A stretch of 64,000 nt of DNA from Armatimonadota bacterium (GTDB taxonomy: Bacteria; Bacteroidota; Ignavibacteria; OLB7), in contig JADZEY010000124.1 of the NCBI GenBank assembly GCA_020850315.1, positions 35,724 to 99,723 on the forward strand, read 5' to 3'. The notes beneath the pieces were generated by a model. It had not been told where the DNA came from and did no database searches. It was given only the letters and a program-made list of their open reading frames with translations. Position 1 is the first letter of the stretch. Every line of letters starts with the position of its first letter. The position numbers and the translations under genes were made by a program. Of the stretch, positions 9,368 through 19,700 are shown piece after piece.

Positions 9368-9964
9368 TTAGCGGATCAGTAGCCCTGAAGTGTCGGCGTA
9401 GATTTCTGCGGCAAGCACCGCAGCGCGCCGTATGGTGCTGTCGGACTTGGGGTTGGCAAAGGCCGCATTGATAAACGGCAAAGCGTTGGAAGCACGGGTT
9501 AGCCCCACGCCAAGCAGCGCGTTGCTTTTCCAGGAGGTGACGCACTGTGCAACAACGCTGGCAACGTAGTCCGGCTTGGGGATTGATTGGAACCGCTGGC
9601 GCACCCGTGGTGGTATCCGTTGTGTGTCGGCACTGGTGAACAACCTCTCCACCGCGTCGTAATTCCACTCCGCCCCTTTCTCCCATTGGAATAGCGTAAG
9701 GCTATCGGGGCCGTTGGTGTAGGCATTGGCGAAAAAATCGTACAGGGTGTCCCCTTTTTTCTCTATTGCATCGGCCAACTCCCCTTGCGAACCAAATGTG
9801 CAATCGCGCAGTAGCCACTCCTGGGCTGTTGCGGCGGTGGTGCTATCGGTGGGCAGGGAGGAATCGGGCGGCACTCCACTGCAGGAACAGAACAAAGCGG
9901 CAGCAATGCACCAGCCATAATTGGCAAGGTTCACAGCAACAGCAGGAATTCCAGAACGGCTCAT
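9368..9964 (-). CDS. Putative exported protein or lipoprotein, 198 residues
   Basis: Not recognised. The N terminus has a hydrophobic stretch, NLANYGWCIAAALFCSCSG, that ends in cysteines, so it may be a lipoprotein signal, although the residues before the cysteine (F-C-S) are a weak lipobox. The mature part is mainly helical with pairs of Ala-rich helices near the C terminus that resemble HEAT-like repeats (ALPFINAAF..., RRAAVLAAEI). It precedes a hypothetical gene by 89 bases and follows a metzincin-like gene by 39 bases, all on one strand, which suggests a small envelope operon. Confidence 0.6.
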   Translation of the reverse strand: MSRSGIPAVAVNLANYGWCIAAALFCSCSGVPPDSSLPTDSTTAATAQEWLLRDCTFGSQGELADAIEKKGDTLYDFFANAYTNGPDSLTLFQWEKGAEWNYDAVERLFTSADTQRIPPRVRQRFQSIPKPDYVASVVAQCVTSWKSNALLGVGLTRASNALPFINAAFANPKSDSTIRRAAVLAAEIYADTSGLLIR

Positions 9965-10003
9965 CGTTAGCCTGAAAGAATGGTGTTGAAAGGAAGCAAT
10001 CGG

Positions 10004-11095
10004 TTAATCGGGGCGCATCCGAAAATCTAACCGTGGGACATCTTTGTTCCCAAGCAGCGCGCCGCTGCCATTCCGCGCACCAACTGGCCGCGGACGCTGG
10101 CTGCCGTGGTGGAATCCGTAACCACGATTCACCACCGAAGTCGACTCAAGCGATAATCGCACAATCTGCCCTTCGGTGATGGTTGCATCAGTTTTGATTT
10201 TTCCGAACATCAGGTTGTTGTTCGTGAAAGTGAAGTCCCTCCAATTAATCCCATCCCCCGCGCTTGTTCCTTTTGACTTCGGGTAGGTGTGCTGCAGCAC
10301 CAGAAGATGCCCAATCTCATGCGCCAACAGCATGGGGCTTACGGTGCATCCCAAAAACACAGCATTGTTGCTGGGAATCAACCCCAAACACGCCTCGCCA
10401 AATTTGGATTGGCCATGAACTTCCTGCACGTAAAAGGCGTTGATATAACCGCTGGAAGTATCCACAGCCCCCACCAACTCCATGGCTTTGCTGCACGTGA
10501 ACTCAGCATAGCCTTTCACAACATCATTGCTCAATGCCGGGATGCTGCTTATCGGTGTGGCCGCCGCAGTAGCCGAAGGGGGGGTGATTACCACCCCGTT
10601 GATCGTGTACTTGCCAACAGTTATCCCTGCCCCCTGCTGTTTCCACATTGCCATTGCCGATAGCATATCGCTTTCGCAGTGGTGGATCCAAGATTCCAAC
10701 GAGTCCTGGGGGCATACCAGCCAAAAAGCAAGGTTGATTTGGATGGGTGGATTGAGTTCTGCCGAGTGAGTGGTGGACTGCCCCGCCTGCCAATCGGCAA
10801 TGGGAATGACGGTGAGTGAGTGGTCAGGGTCTTCCGGGAATGCGATTACCTCACCACGCCCACCACGGTCGCTAACGGCAATGGAAGTTTGCGACGGGGG
10901 AAGGAGATGGAGAGAATCGGGCGATTGCGGGTTGCTATGGATCAGAAGATGAACCGGTGCCGAACACGGGGAAGAGAACTCAATCTTGTCGGCAGAGTTG
11001 TTTCCGGGAAACGTTGCCAACGCCAGCGCGCCAGCAAGCAAATAGAGCAACCGTGAACGAAGAAACAAATGCCAAACCGCTGAACCAGAACGCAT
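10004..11095 (-). CDS. Exported metzincin-like zinc metalloprotease
   Basis: 363 residues. A hydrophobic N-terminal segment (FLRSRLLYLLAGALALA, residues 11-27) suggests export. The zinc motif HEIGHLLVLQH at residues 259-269 is the full HExxHxxxxxH signature of metzincins, and a methionine at NNNLMFGK (about 300) could form the Met-turn. The six or seven cysteines fit an extracellular protein. It is divergent from the DUF2723 gene at 11389, sharing a 293-base upstream region. Family (M12/M10-like) not decided. No T9SS sorting domain is visible at the C terminus, so it may stay in the periplasm or leave by another route. Confidence 0.78.
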   Translation of the reverse strand: MRSGSAVWHLFLRSRLLYLLAGALALATFPGNNSADKIEFSSPCSAPVHLLIHSNPQSPDSLHLLPPSQTSIAVSDRGGRGEVIAFPEDPDHSLTVIPIADWQAGQSTTHSAELNPPIQINLAFWLVCPQDSLESWIHHCESDMLSAMAMWKQQGAGITVGKYTINGVVITPPSATAAATPISSIPALSNDVVKGYAEFTCSKAMELVGAVDTSSGYINAFYVQEVHGQSKFGEACLGLIPSNNAVFLGCTVSPMLLAHEIGHLLVLQHTYPKSKGTSAGDGINWRDFTFTNNNLMFGKIKTDATITEGQIVRLSLESTSVVNRGYGFHHGSQRPRPVGARNGSGALLGNKDVPRLDFRMRPD

Positions 11096-11151
11096 ACAGA
11101 CCTCGGCAAAAGTATGTGAGGGAAACAGCCAGCGTAGGGGCGTTGCGGCAA

Positions 11152-11172
11152 CGATATCAAACCAGCGATATC
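11152..11172. promoter_or_regulatory. Direct repeat (CGATATC x2, 14-base period), candidate operator
   Basis: CGATATC occurs at 11152-11158 and again at 11166-11172, separated by seven bases, in the 293-base region between the divergent metzincin gene (start 11095) and the DUF2723 gene (start 11389). The 14-base period is the same as in the repeats upstream of the ATPase/SARP-like gene at 16645. No promoter was recognised nearby. Could be chance. Confidence 0.35.
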
Positions 11173-11388
11173 GAACTATGGAAAATCTATTTCGGAAGGG
11201 GCTTCTTGCTGCGCCAATTGTGTAGAGGGAACGTAGCGGCGGACACAGCGGCCATCGCCACGCAGGGGCAGGTCGGGTTGATGCGGGGGCAAAACTACCA
11301 TTCCCCAGCTGTTAATTCCAAGAAGATATTTCAACAGAACGAAGGCGTATATTTGCCCCCGATAAACACACGCATTTCCCTGCTCTCT

Positions 11389-13353
11389 ATGGATCACGTT
11401 GTTGGCGCGGCTCATCTCCATTCCAACGCCCACGGCTACCCCCGCCCCCACCTTGCAGCGCTTCTTGCTGGATTGCTCTCGCTGATACTCTACCTGCTAA
11501 CCATGAACCTCACGTTCGGGTTTGTGGATAAGGGGGAGATGGCGGCGGCGGCGGCAACGCTTGGCCTGCCACATCCCACCGGGTATCCAACAATCATCTT
11601 GTTGGGGAAGCTGTTCACCACAATCCTTCCCCTGCGCGAAATCCTTGCGCTGAATATCCTTGCCGCATTGCTGACCGCATCGGGCGTTGCGGGGCTTTCG
11701 CTGCTGTTCAGCTATCTGCTTCGCTATCTGAATAACGTGGAGGAGTACACCACCGAAGGCCGCGAACCAACCAACATCTACGCCGCGCTTGCCGCGCTGT
11801 TTACCGGATTCACCGCAACGTGGTGGGGCCAGGGGAATGGGTTCGAGGCGTACTCGCTGTTTGCTGCGTTGCTTCCGGTGGTGACGTTGCTCTTTTTCCG
11901 GTACGTGGATCGCCAATCGGTTCCGGACGCACGCGTCGGTTTTGACCGCAGCGGCGCATGGTTTGCCGCCATGTTGGGGCTGGCGTTCACGGCGCATCTG
12001 ATGATGGTGTTGCTGGCCCCGGCCTTCCTGTTCTGGTACTTCTATCGGCTTGGTGCTGGCAGGCGTTCGTTTCTGCGATTGCTCTTCCTTGCCCCATTCT
12101 TCCTGCTTGGATTGCTCCCCTATTTCTACCTGATGATTGCCTCGGCAGGAACCCCTGCGGTCAGCATGGGAACGGTGAACACGTTGGGGCGATTGGCCGA
12201 TTACATCACCGGAGCGCAGTTCCAGGGATATATGCTTAGCGGGTGGAAGGTGTTTGCCGCGCAAAGCGGGTTCTTCTTTAGGAAGCTACCAAGCGAGCTT
12301 GGCTACATCGGGTTAGCGGTTGCGTTGCTGGGGATGATTACGCTGTTCCGCCGCAGCTGGCCGCTGGCGGTTCTGGCGTTGCTGACGATTGCCGCAGGGG
12401 TGATCTACGCCGGGCAGTTTGCTATCAAGGAGATTGAGCCGTTCTATCTGACGGCAATTTTTGGAATTGGCATTTGTGTGGCCGCCGGGATGCTGTGGAT
12501 GCGCCGCACCATTGGCCGCGCCGCAACCCTTGCCGTTGCCGGAATAATGGTGGTGGCAACCTGTGCCATGAATTTCGGCTGGAGTAACGAGCGTGGCAAC
12601 ACCCTTGCCGAAGATTATTCCCGAAACGTTCTGGAAACCCTCCCACGCAACGCCTTTCTGCTTTCTACCCGCTGGGATTATCTGGTCTCCGCTTCCTACT
12701 ACCTTCAAGAAGTGCAAGGGATTCGACCCGATGTTGTGGTGCTGAATCCGAACCTGCTTCGCAGCGCGGCCTACCTTGAATACTTCCAGCAACGCCGCCC
12801 GAATCTTGCGCGGCCCGCACTTCAAGAAATCCAAGAATATCTTCGGCTTGGCGAGCGTGCCGGGCGTGTGGATAAACTGAGTTATCAGGACGCATTGCAG
12901 GCGCAGCGGGCGTTCTACCGGATGGTGAACACAATCGTGGATGGCGCGATGCCCAATCGCCCGGTGTGTGTGACGCTGGAGGTGGATACGCTGATTGCCC
13001 CACATCGCCAGCGTGTGCCGTACTACTTGGCGTTTGTGCTCCGTTCCGACACCGCATATCTGCCGCAACGGGCAATCCGCTACAACTTCCGCCCCTGGCG
13101 TGGGCGTGTGGATGCCGATGTGATGAACATCCATGAGATGTACACCGTCAGCGCGCTGTACCGCGCCAACTACGAAGCCTTGCATGGCCGCCGCGACCTT
13201 GCCAACGACTACATCGGCTACGCACTGACGTTCGACCCTAACATCCGCGAGCGCGATGTCCCCCCGCTTCCCCTTACCAACCGCGAAGGGGTGTTGCGGG
13301 TGATACGAAGCTACCGGGAGCTACGGAGCAAGGTCGCCGATTCGTTGCGATGA
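11389..13353 (+). CDS. DUF2723 (TMEM260/GT117-like) polytopic membrane protein
   Basis: 654 residues from the ATG at 11389; the frame is open upstream but the preceding 144 codons read as non-coding and cross the divergent gene's start. The N-terminal signature GFVDKGEMAAAAATLG followed by HPTGYP is the DUF2723 hallmark (compare the acidic GE and HPPGYP of human TMEM260, a protein O-mannosyltransferase). About ten transmembrane helices follow up to residue 390; the rest is a soluble periplasm-facing tail with a repeated asparagine/aspartate pattern. Probable role: transfer of a sugar from a lipid donor to exported proteins (inference from TMEM260). It converges on the giant ATPase/SARP-like gene with a 34-base gap; a paralogous pair is found at 37767-43415. 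Confidence 0.88.
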   Translation: MDHVVGAAHLHSNAHGYPRPHLAALLAGLLSLILYLLTMNLTFGFVDKGEMAAAAATLGLPHPTGYPTIILLGKLFTTILPLREILALNILAALLTASGVAGLSLLFSYLLRYLNNVEEYTTEGREPTNIYAALAALFTGFTATWWGQGNGFEAYSLFAALLPVVTLLFFRYVDRQSVPDARVGFDRSGAWFAAMLGLAFTAHLMMVLLAPAFLFWYFYRLGAGRRSFLRLLFLAPFFLLGLLPYFYLMIASAGTPAVSMGTVNTLGRLADYITGAQFQGYMLSGWKVFAAQSGFFFRKLPSELGYIGLAVALLGMITLFRRSWPLAVLALLTIAAGVIYAGQFAIKEIEPFYLTAIFGIGICVAAGMLWMRRTIGRAATLAVAGIMVVATCAMNFGWSNERGNTLAEDYSRNVLETLPRNAFLLSTRWDYLVSASYYLQEVQGIRPDVVVLNPNLLRSAAYLEYFQQRRPNLARPALQEIQEYLRLGERAGRVDKLSYQDALQAQRAFYRMVNTIVDGAMPNRPVCVTLEVDTLIAPHRQRVPYYLAFVLRSDTAYLPQRAIRYNFRPWRGRVDADVMNIHEMYTVSALYRANYEALHGRRDLANDYIGYALTFDPNIRERDVPPLPLTNREGVLRVIRSYRELRSKVADSLR

Positions 13354-13387
13354 CGAGGCGTTTGTTCGGCGCAATTCCCTCTTCTCG

Positions 13388-16300
13388 TCATTGCAATGCT
13401 TCCATCTGCTTCCGCACCCGCTCGGCATCGGCGCGGCGGTCAAGGGCTTCAAGGGCGCGGCAGTAGAGTTCGCCAATTTCGTCATCCCCCGGCAGCATCC
13501 GCCACGCACGCCCAACAAGCGATTCGGCTTCTTCGGCATCCCCTTCGCGCAAGGCCAGCGCCCCGGCGCGAAGCACCACCAAACGCAAGCGGTTCTCAAG
13601 GTCATCTCGAAGTTCCTCGAACAACCGCTCGTACAGTGTTGGGAAGGGAACTTCGCCACAGGTTAGATCAAGGGCGCGGATTGCTGCATCGCGTGCGCGG
13701 GCCGGGCGGCCTTGCCGCAGTGCTTGGACAGCCTCGCGCAGAAGGGTTGTGGCCTCAATCAAATCAACCCGAAGCACTGCAAGGTTCAGCCGTGGAATTG
13801 CGCGATCGGTCAGGATTCCATCCTGTCCAACAAGATCCCGAAGCCGGTAGATAGCGCTGTTGACGGCATCACGTGCCAGCTTGGGGTCGTTGTGATCAAC
13901 CTCAATCCCAGCGGCTTCCAGAAACTCATCCCGCTCCAATCGCCCCCCCACCAGTTCGTTGGCCACCATCGTTCCCAACAACGATTTCTGGCGCGCACCG
14001 CGTGGCTGCACCGTCCCAGAATCGCTTGTGGCCACCGGGCGCACCTCAATTTTTCCCAACATCGTTATCACTAATCGGTGGTCTGGTTCCCCGTCGGGCG
14101 CGCCGTGCGGTTCGGCCCCGTTGCTCCGTTCGGTGGCGATTGCTTCGGCCTGTTTCCGGTAGGCAGCCAACTGCCGCACCGACAGCAGCGCGGGATAATC
14201 GCGCAGCAACAGCAGCAGCAACGCATCCAGCCGCCGCGCAGCAAGCCAATCCAACAGCTTCCGAAATGCAGCGGCAGCTTCGGCGTGAACCGCTGGCGCA
14301 AGCGGACGCTTCAACGGGCCGATTTCCCCCTGCCCCCCACCCCGCGCGGCCATGATTGCTGCGCGGAATCGGACAACATCCTCCAGCCGCATCACCTGCT
14401 TGCTCAGCAACGCAAGCTCATTGCTGGCATGATCAGCAGCAGGCTGTTCAAGCCCTATCATCAGCTTGAAACAGAGGGGGAGTTGAAGAATGATTTCTGG
14501 GGAACATTGCTTGCCGGAAAACAGATCCCCCCGCCCCAACAGCAAGCCAACCGGAAGCAGTTCGGCCTCGGTTGTTGCGGGGTCGGATAGGTCGAACAAT
14601 TGCTGGGCGGCGCAATCGGCGCGATGCCCAGCAAACCACTCCATCAGCCCCGGCAAACTGTTCTCCCCCAAAACAGTTTTTGCCTTTGCCAGCAGCAGCC
14701 TACGGTTCTGGTAGGTTCGCATCATCCCCCGCGCCTTGAAGCCCTCCATCGTCTGTTCCAGAACCTCCATCATCTGCTCAATCTCACCAATCTCCCAGTA
14801 GAAATATGGGGTAATGGAGTCAAGCACGGTGCGTTCGAAGTCGGTTGCGGCTGCGGCAATCTTGTGGCAAAGATTGATGCGGCTGGATAGCTCGCTGGGG
14901 GAATCGAACAGCATCAGCAGGTAGGGGGCAATGTTCACCAGTGCACTGCGGCGGGTGCTTTCCGGGACGCGGCTGTCGGATTGAATCTGGTGATACTCAG
15001 CTTCAATCCGGCGGGCGGTGTGGTGGTTGTGCTGCTCGATTGCAATCTGGCAGAAATCGCGCAAGCAAATGGAGTACAGCCGTTCGGAACGGAGCGAAGG
15101 GAACCGCGCACCCAACACCAACGCCTCATTCAGCAATCGCTCCGATTCGGCGGGGTTGTCGCTGTGGATCCAACTCATCTGGGCAATGGCAATAATCCGA
15201 AAAATCGCCAGCGTATCGGGCAGCGGCTCCTGCGTCAAATCCAGCAACCCTTGCAACGCTTCTTGGTGGCGGATCCCGCCAAGTTCGCGCCGCAGCAACG
15301 TCAGTTTCCGGGCAAGTGCGTTGGCGCGGTGCTGGCGAGCTTCGTCGGCATCAAATCGGTCGGCGTTGGTTTCCAGCAGCAGAGTGGCAACCTGCCAGAC
15401 GGTCAGGGCAAAAGGCCAATCGGCGGTTACGTCAAGCTCCACCGCAACACGCAGCGCGGTGGCGATGGCACGCCGCAGCTGATCCAGCGGAAACGCCCGA
15501 AGCAGTTCGTTGAGATTGGAAGAATCTGGGGGATCCAGCAGCAAGCGAAAAGGGAGGATGGAATAGAGCGGAACCGAGCCGGAAAGCATCCCCAAAACCG
15601 CGCCAACCGGAAACTGCCCAGCGGCCAGCAATCCACGGTGAACAAGGCTGTGGGTGAACGCATACGGCATTGCCCCGCTACGCCCCAGCCCCGGCAGCGG
15701 GCGTTTGGGCGTTGGAAGTTGGTGCAGCACGCCCCGAAACGCCAGCGACCGGACAACCTGCGGGCATACAACCAGTTCGGCAGCTTCTGCCGAGAAAACT
15801 TCCCCCAGCGATGATAGCTGTTCGGCGGCGGCGCGCTCTTCGGGGGTAAGCTGCGCTGTTAGGCCATCGCTTACCGCTTGGGCGTTGCGGCGCACCGATT
15901 GCTGGAACTCTGGCCCCACCTCCCAAACTCCATTGCTCAGTTGCTCCATCGCCCCTGTTTTCGCAGCCCCCTGCAACGCGGCCCGGATAGCAAGCGGGTT
16001 CCCCAATGTTTCGGCGGCAACAACCGCAAGCGTCTGGGGGGCGGGCAGGTTGCCGAACAGCGTTTGCCAGATTGCGCCGATCTGGGCGTTGTCGAACCCT
16101 TGCAACGGTAATTCCTGGAATGGTTGCTCGGCAAGAATGGAGCGGGCGGGATACTCCATCGGGCGGGCGGTGGCACACAGGGCGATTGGTTCGTCGGCAA
16201 TGGCGTTCACCAGTTGCGCACACTCGCGCAGGGCGGCTCCGGAAAGAAGGTGGATATCCTCCATCACCAGCATTGTGGGCCGCAGCCGTGCAATGCGGCG

Positions 16301-16645
16301 CAGCGAATCGGCACATCCGGCAAGCGTTTCCGGCACAACGCCCCGCAGCAGCCGATGCAGCCGGGAATCGCGCCAAAGCGATTGCGCAACCAGTGGCACA
16401 ATTGCCCCGGTAGATTCCGGATAGAGTTTCAAGGCCACCACCGCGCCGTTCTGCAACTCAATCTGTTGGATTGCTTCTTGCAGCAGCCTGCTTTTCCCAA
16501 CCCCCGCTTCCCCCTCCACCAACAAACAACGCAACTGGTTGCTGTGCAGCACACCGCGCCAAAACTGAACGATGGTTGCCACCTGGGGCGCACGCCCATG
16601 AAAGGGGAGTATGCCGTGGTTCAGAAAGTCAGCCAGTGGGTTCAT
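13388..16645 (-). CDS. Giant STAND ATPase with C-terminal SARP-like DNA-binding region (copy 1)
   Basis: 1085 residues. Residues 20-200 form an AAA/STAND ATPase: Walker A GEAGVGKS at 45-52 and Walker B MLVMEDIH at 125-132. A long helical, TPR-like middle (about 400-850) follows. The C terminus starts with LGKIEVRP and RQKSLLGTMVANEL, then a winged helix ending at IYRLRDLVGQDGI, then a helical BTAD-like part with repeats such as ARDAAIRALDL and AEESLVGRAWRML-type helices. That is the order winged helix plus BTAD seen in SARP regulators, but here placed after the ATPase rather than before it. Likely a ligand- or ATP-gated transcription activator. Paralogue at 37767-41006 (about the same length). 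Four direct repeats lie just upstream of its start. Confidence 0.85.
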   Translation of the reverse strand: MNPLADFLNHGILPFHGRAPQVATIVQFWRGVLHSNQLRCLLVEGEAGVGKSRLLQEAIQQIELQNGAVVALKLYPESTGAIVPLVAQSLWRDSRLHRLLRGVVPETLAGCADSLRRIARLRPTMLVMEDIHLLSGAALRECAQLVNAIADEPIALCATARPMEYPARSILAEQPFQELPLQGFDNAQIGAIWQTLFGNLPAPQTLAVVAAETLGNPLAIRAALQGAAKTGAMEQLSNGVWEVGPEFQQSVRRNAQAVSDGLTAQLTPEERAAAEQLSSLGEVFSAEAAELVVCPQVVRSLAFRGVLHQLPTPKRPLPGLGRSGAMPYAFTHSLVHRGLLAAGQFPVGAVLGMLSGSVPLYSILPFRLLLDPPDSSNLNELLRAFPLDQLRRAIATALRVAVELDVTADWPFALTVWQVATLLLETNADRFDADEARQHRANALARKLTLLRRELGGIRHQEALQGLLDLTQEPLPDTLAIFRIIAIAQMSWIHSDNPAESERLLNEALVLGARFPSLRSERLYSICLRDFCQIAIEQHNHHTARRIEAEYHQIQSDSRVPESTRRSALVNIAPYLLMLFDSPSELSSRINLCHKIAAAATDFERTVLDSITPYFYWEIGEIEQMMEVLEQTMEGFKARGMMRTYQNRRLLLAKAKTVLGENSLPGLMEWFAGHRADCAAQQLFDLSDPATTEAELLPVGLLLGRGDLFSGKQCSPEIILQLPLCFKLMIGLEQPAADHASNELALLSKQVMRLEDVVRFRAAIMAARGGGQGEIGPLKRPLAPAVHAEAAAAFRKLLDWLAARRLDALLLLLLRDYPALLSVRQLAAYRKQAEAIATERSNGAEPHGAPDGEPDHRLVITMLGKIEVRPVATSDSGTVQPRGARQKSLLGTMVANELVGGRLERDEFLEAAGIEVDHNDPKLARDAVNSAIYRLRDLVGQDGILTDRAIPRLNLAVLRVDLIEATTLLREAVQALRQGRPARARDAAIRALDLTCGEVPFPTLYERLFEELRDDLENRLRLVVLRAGALALREGDAEEAESLVGRAWRMLPGDDEIGELYCRALEALDRRADAERVRKQMEALQ

Positions 16646-16665
16646 GGAAGCAAGGTTTTTGCTGT

Positions 16666-16713
16666 CAGATATTCTGGGCCAGATATTTTGAGCCAGATAC
16701 TCGGGCAGATGTT
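16666..16713 (-). promoter_or_regulatory. Tandem direct repeats upstream of the ATPase/SARP-like gene, candidate operator
   Basis: On the plus strand CAGATATT occurs at 16666-16673 and 16680-16687, then CAGATACT at 16694-16701 and CAGATGTT at 16706-16713; periods are 14, 14 and 12 bases. They sit 21 to 68 bases before the start codon (16645) of the ATPase/SARP-like gene. SARP proteins are known to bind short tandem direct repeats, so this could be an autoregulatory site. Inference; no binding data. Confidence 0.5.
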
Positions 16714-16730
16714 TCAGGAGCGTCAGCGCG

Positions 16731-19700
16731 TTATTTCACCATCATCATCCACCCGCTTGCCGACCAGTGGCCACTGGTGAGATGGTAGCGATACAGCCCG
16801 CTGGGGTGGCCGCGGCCATCCCACTCCACAACATAGCGTCCGGGTTGCATTGGGGCATCAACCAAGGTCTCCACAAGGTTTCCGGCGGCATCGAACAGCT
16901 CAAGCCGTGTGGGGCCATCAAGCCCGATGGAGAACGTGATCTCGGTTGTTGGATTGAAGGGGTTTGGGTGGTTCCCTTCCAGCGCGTAGTTGGCATCGCC
17001 GATCTCGATGAACCGCATATTGGCTCCGCAAATCGGGTCCAACGTCACGCACCCCACGGCTTCCGGGATCACGGTGCAGATATTCCCCACCGGTGTCAGT
17101 TGCGCCCGTAGGCAGGAGTGAGTAGTGCTGCGGAAATAGACCAAGAACCCAAGCTCCATCAGCGTCCCGGGCCCGGTGGCGTAGGTGAACGGGGTTGCAA
17201 CCAGCAGCACGCGGTAGTGGCCTGGTTTCCGTTCTATCACGTGGGCGTACCAGCCAGCCATCAATGTTCCAGCAAAAAACTCCTCACGTAGGGCCATCAT
17301 CCCGTCGTCGAACGTGAGGTCGAGCAGCAGTGAGTCTATCTGCGCCGCGTCCAGCGGGTCATCCAGGACAATCGGCACGCGCAGATACGCTCCGGCGGTG
17401 ACTTGATAATCATCAATCCGCAGCCGCGCAGTCCGGGGGGATGGGTCCACCACCACTGTCACTTGGTCGCTATCGCTGCACCCTTCGGCGTTCGTGACCC
17501 GCAGGAAGTAGGTTGTGGTAATCGTTGGCCGGGCTTCTGGCGATTGGCAATCGGTGCAGCTAAGCCCGTCGGCGGGGCTCCATCGGTAGGTTGTTGCGCT
17601 GTCGGCGCGTAGCTGTGCGGCATCGCCCAAGCAGATTTTCGCGTCATCCCCAGCGTTGGCCACAACGGCGGGGTTCACCGTCACCGTCACCGAGTCAACG
17701 GCTTGGCAGATGCCTGCGCTTTGGGCCGTTAGCCGGTAGGTGGTGGTGGCGGCAGGGCTGGCGATTGGGTTCAGGCAATCGGTGCAGCTAAGCCCGGTTG
17801 TGGGTTGCCACGCATAGCTTGCGGCGGGGCCGCTGGCGTTCAGCCGGACGCTATCGCCACGGCAGATGCGTTGTTCATCGCCAGCATCCACCGCCAGCGT
17901 GCTGACCACTGTCACCAGAACAGTATCAACTCCATCGCACGTTCCGGGAGCCGACGAGGTGACGATGTAGCGAGTGGTGGAAGTTGGGTTGGCAATCGGT
18001 GCGGCGCAATCGCTACAGCTTAGTCCGGTTGCGGGGGCCCAGCGGTAGCTGCTGCCTCCGGTTGCGCGAAGCTGAACACGTTCGCCGGCGCAGATTGTGG
18101 TAGCATCGGGGGTTGCCGTGACGGTTGGCGCGGGCTTGATGAACACCGTGACGCTATCCACCGCCACACATCCGGCAGCGGTGCGGGCGGTGATCCGGTA
18201 GGTGGTTGTTTGTTGGGGGCGTGCGGTTGGGCGTGGGCAATCGGTGCAGCTAAGATCCGCCGAAGCATCCCACCCCAGCGTTCCATCGCCTCCACCTTGC
18301 AGCTCAACCGCTTGCCCCGCGCAGATTGTGGTATCGGGCCCCGCAGTGACGTTTGGCCGCGGGTTGACGGTGATGGTTTGGGTGGTGGTGTCGTATCCCA
18401 GCTCATCGCTGGCGATTGGTTTGCTGGCAATCAAGCGCACTTGGAAACTGCCGGGGGTGTCGTAGCAGATGTTGCGCGGATTCTGTTCGGTGGAGGCACT
18501 CACCCTTGCTCCATCGAACTGCCACTCCCATCCGGTGGGATTGTTGCTGGTGCGGTCAATAAAATTCAGGCACTGGCCAACACAAATCGTCAGCCGGTCG
18601 GGGGCAAACATTGCCCGCGGGGGAAGGCACGCGCTATCGGCGGGAAGGCTGTAGCTATCAACGTTGTTCGGCAATCCCCACAGCGACTCCATGCTGCCAA
18701 GCGAAACCCCGTTCAGCACAAACCCGCATCCGCCCCCCGCGGCGTTTGGATTGTTGATAACCGCAAGGTGGTTAGCAGCAAGCACAGCAATGTAGAGCTT
18801 CCCATCCGGCCCAGCCATGATAGTCCCAAGCGAATCGGCCAAGGCCACAACTTGGCGCGAGTTGATGATTGCCGCAGCCGAGGGGTTGGAAAGATCGAAC
18901 TGATAGAGGGTGTCCTTGTTGGGGCGCGGGGTGTTGGCAACAACATCGTGGGCGCGGGAGATGTAGAGCTTGGTGTTATTGGGTGAGAAGCAAGCGCCGT
19001 AATCGTAGCCGTTGCCGTTCAGGATTCGGATCACGTTGCTGAAGGTGCCGGTGCGGTTATCGAAATCGAGCAGCTCCACAAAGCTGGGGCGGGGTTGTTG
19101 CTGGAAATTATTCCAAACAACCACGGCAACTTTCTTCCCATCGGGTGAGGTTTTCATCCACCCTTCCGACCGATTGATTCCTTCGGGTGAGTGAGGCGCG
19201 CCAATCTGGGTCATCACCGTGTCCACAATCCCTTTTGGCGAAAGCCGGAAGGCGTAGAATCGGGCATCGCCACGGCCATGCGCCAGAATCCACCAATCGC
19301 GCCCGTTGCAGTGGCGCACCGCCGTCAGTTTCTCGGAAGAAGAAGGAAGCACCACGGTATTTTTTTCTCCCACATCCCCCAATCCATTATCGGCGTTCAT
19401 ATCAATCACCGAAAGGGTGAGTGCTTCGTTTGGGTCACCGCTGAACGATTCCGGGGCGGGGCTGATAAACAGCGCGTAGCGTTTCCCGGAAGCATCGCCG
19501 GGCCAGGGGAGGATTAGCCCCGATTGCACGCTGTTATCGCTGCCGCGTATCCGGTCGCCGTTCGGCATCTGCTGGTGGTTCCGATTCCAGACCACAAGGC
19601 CGTTGGTGTAGAACAGCAACTGCCCGGTTTGCGGATCGCTGAAACTGGCACTTCCTTCGCGGCTAGACAATGCCCCACCGTACAGTGGGACCGGGGTGCC

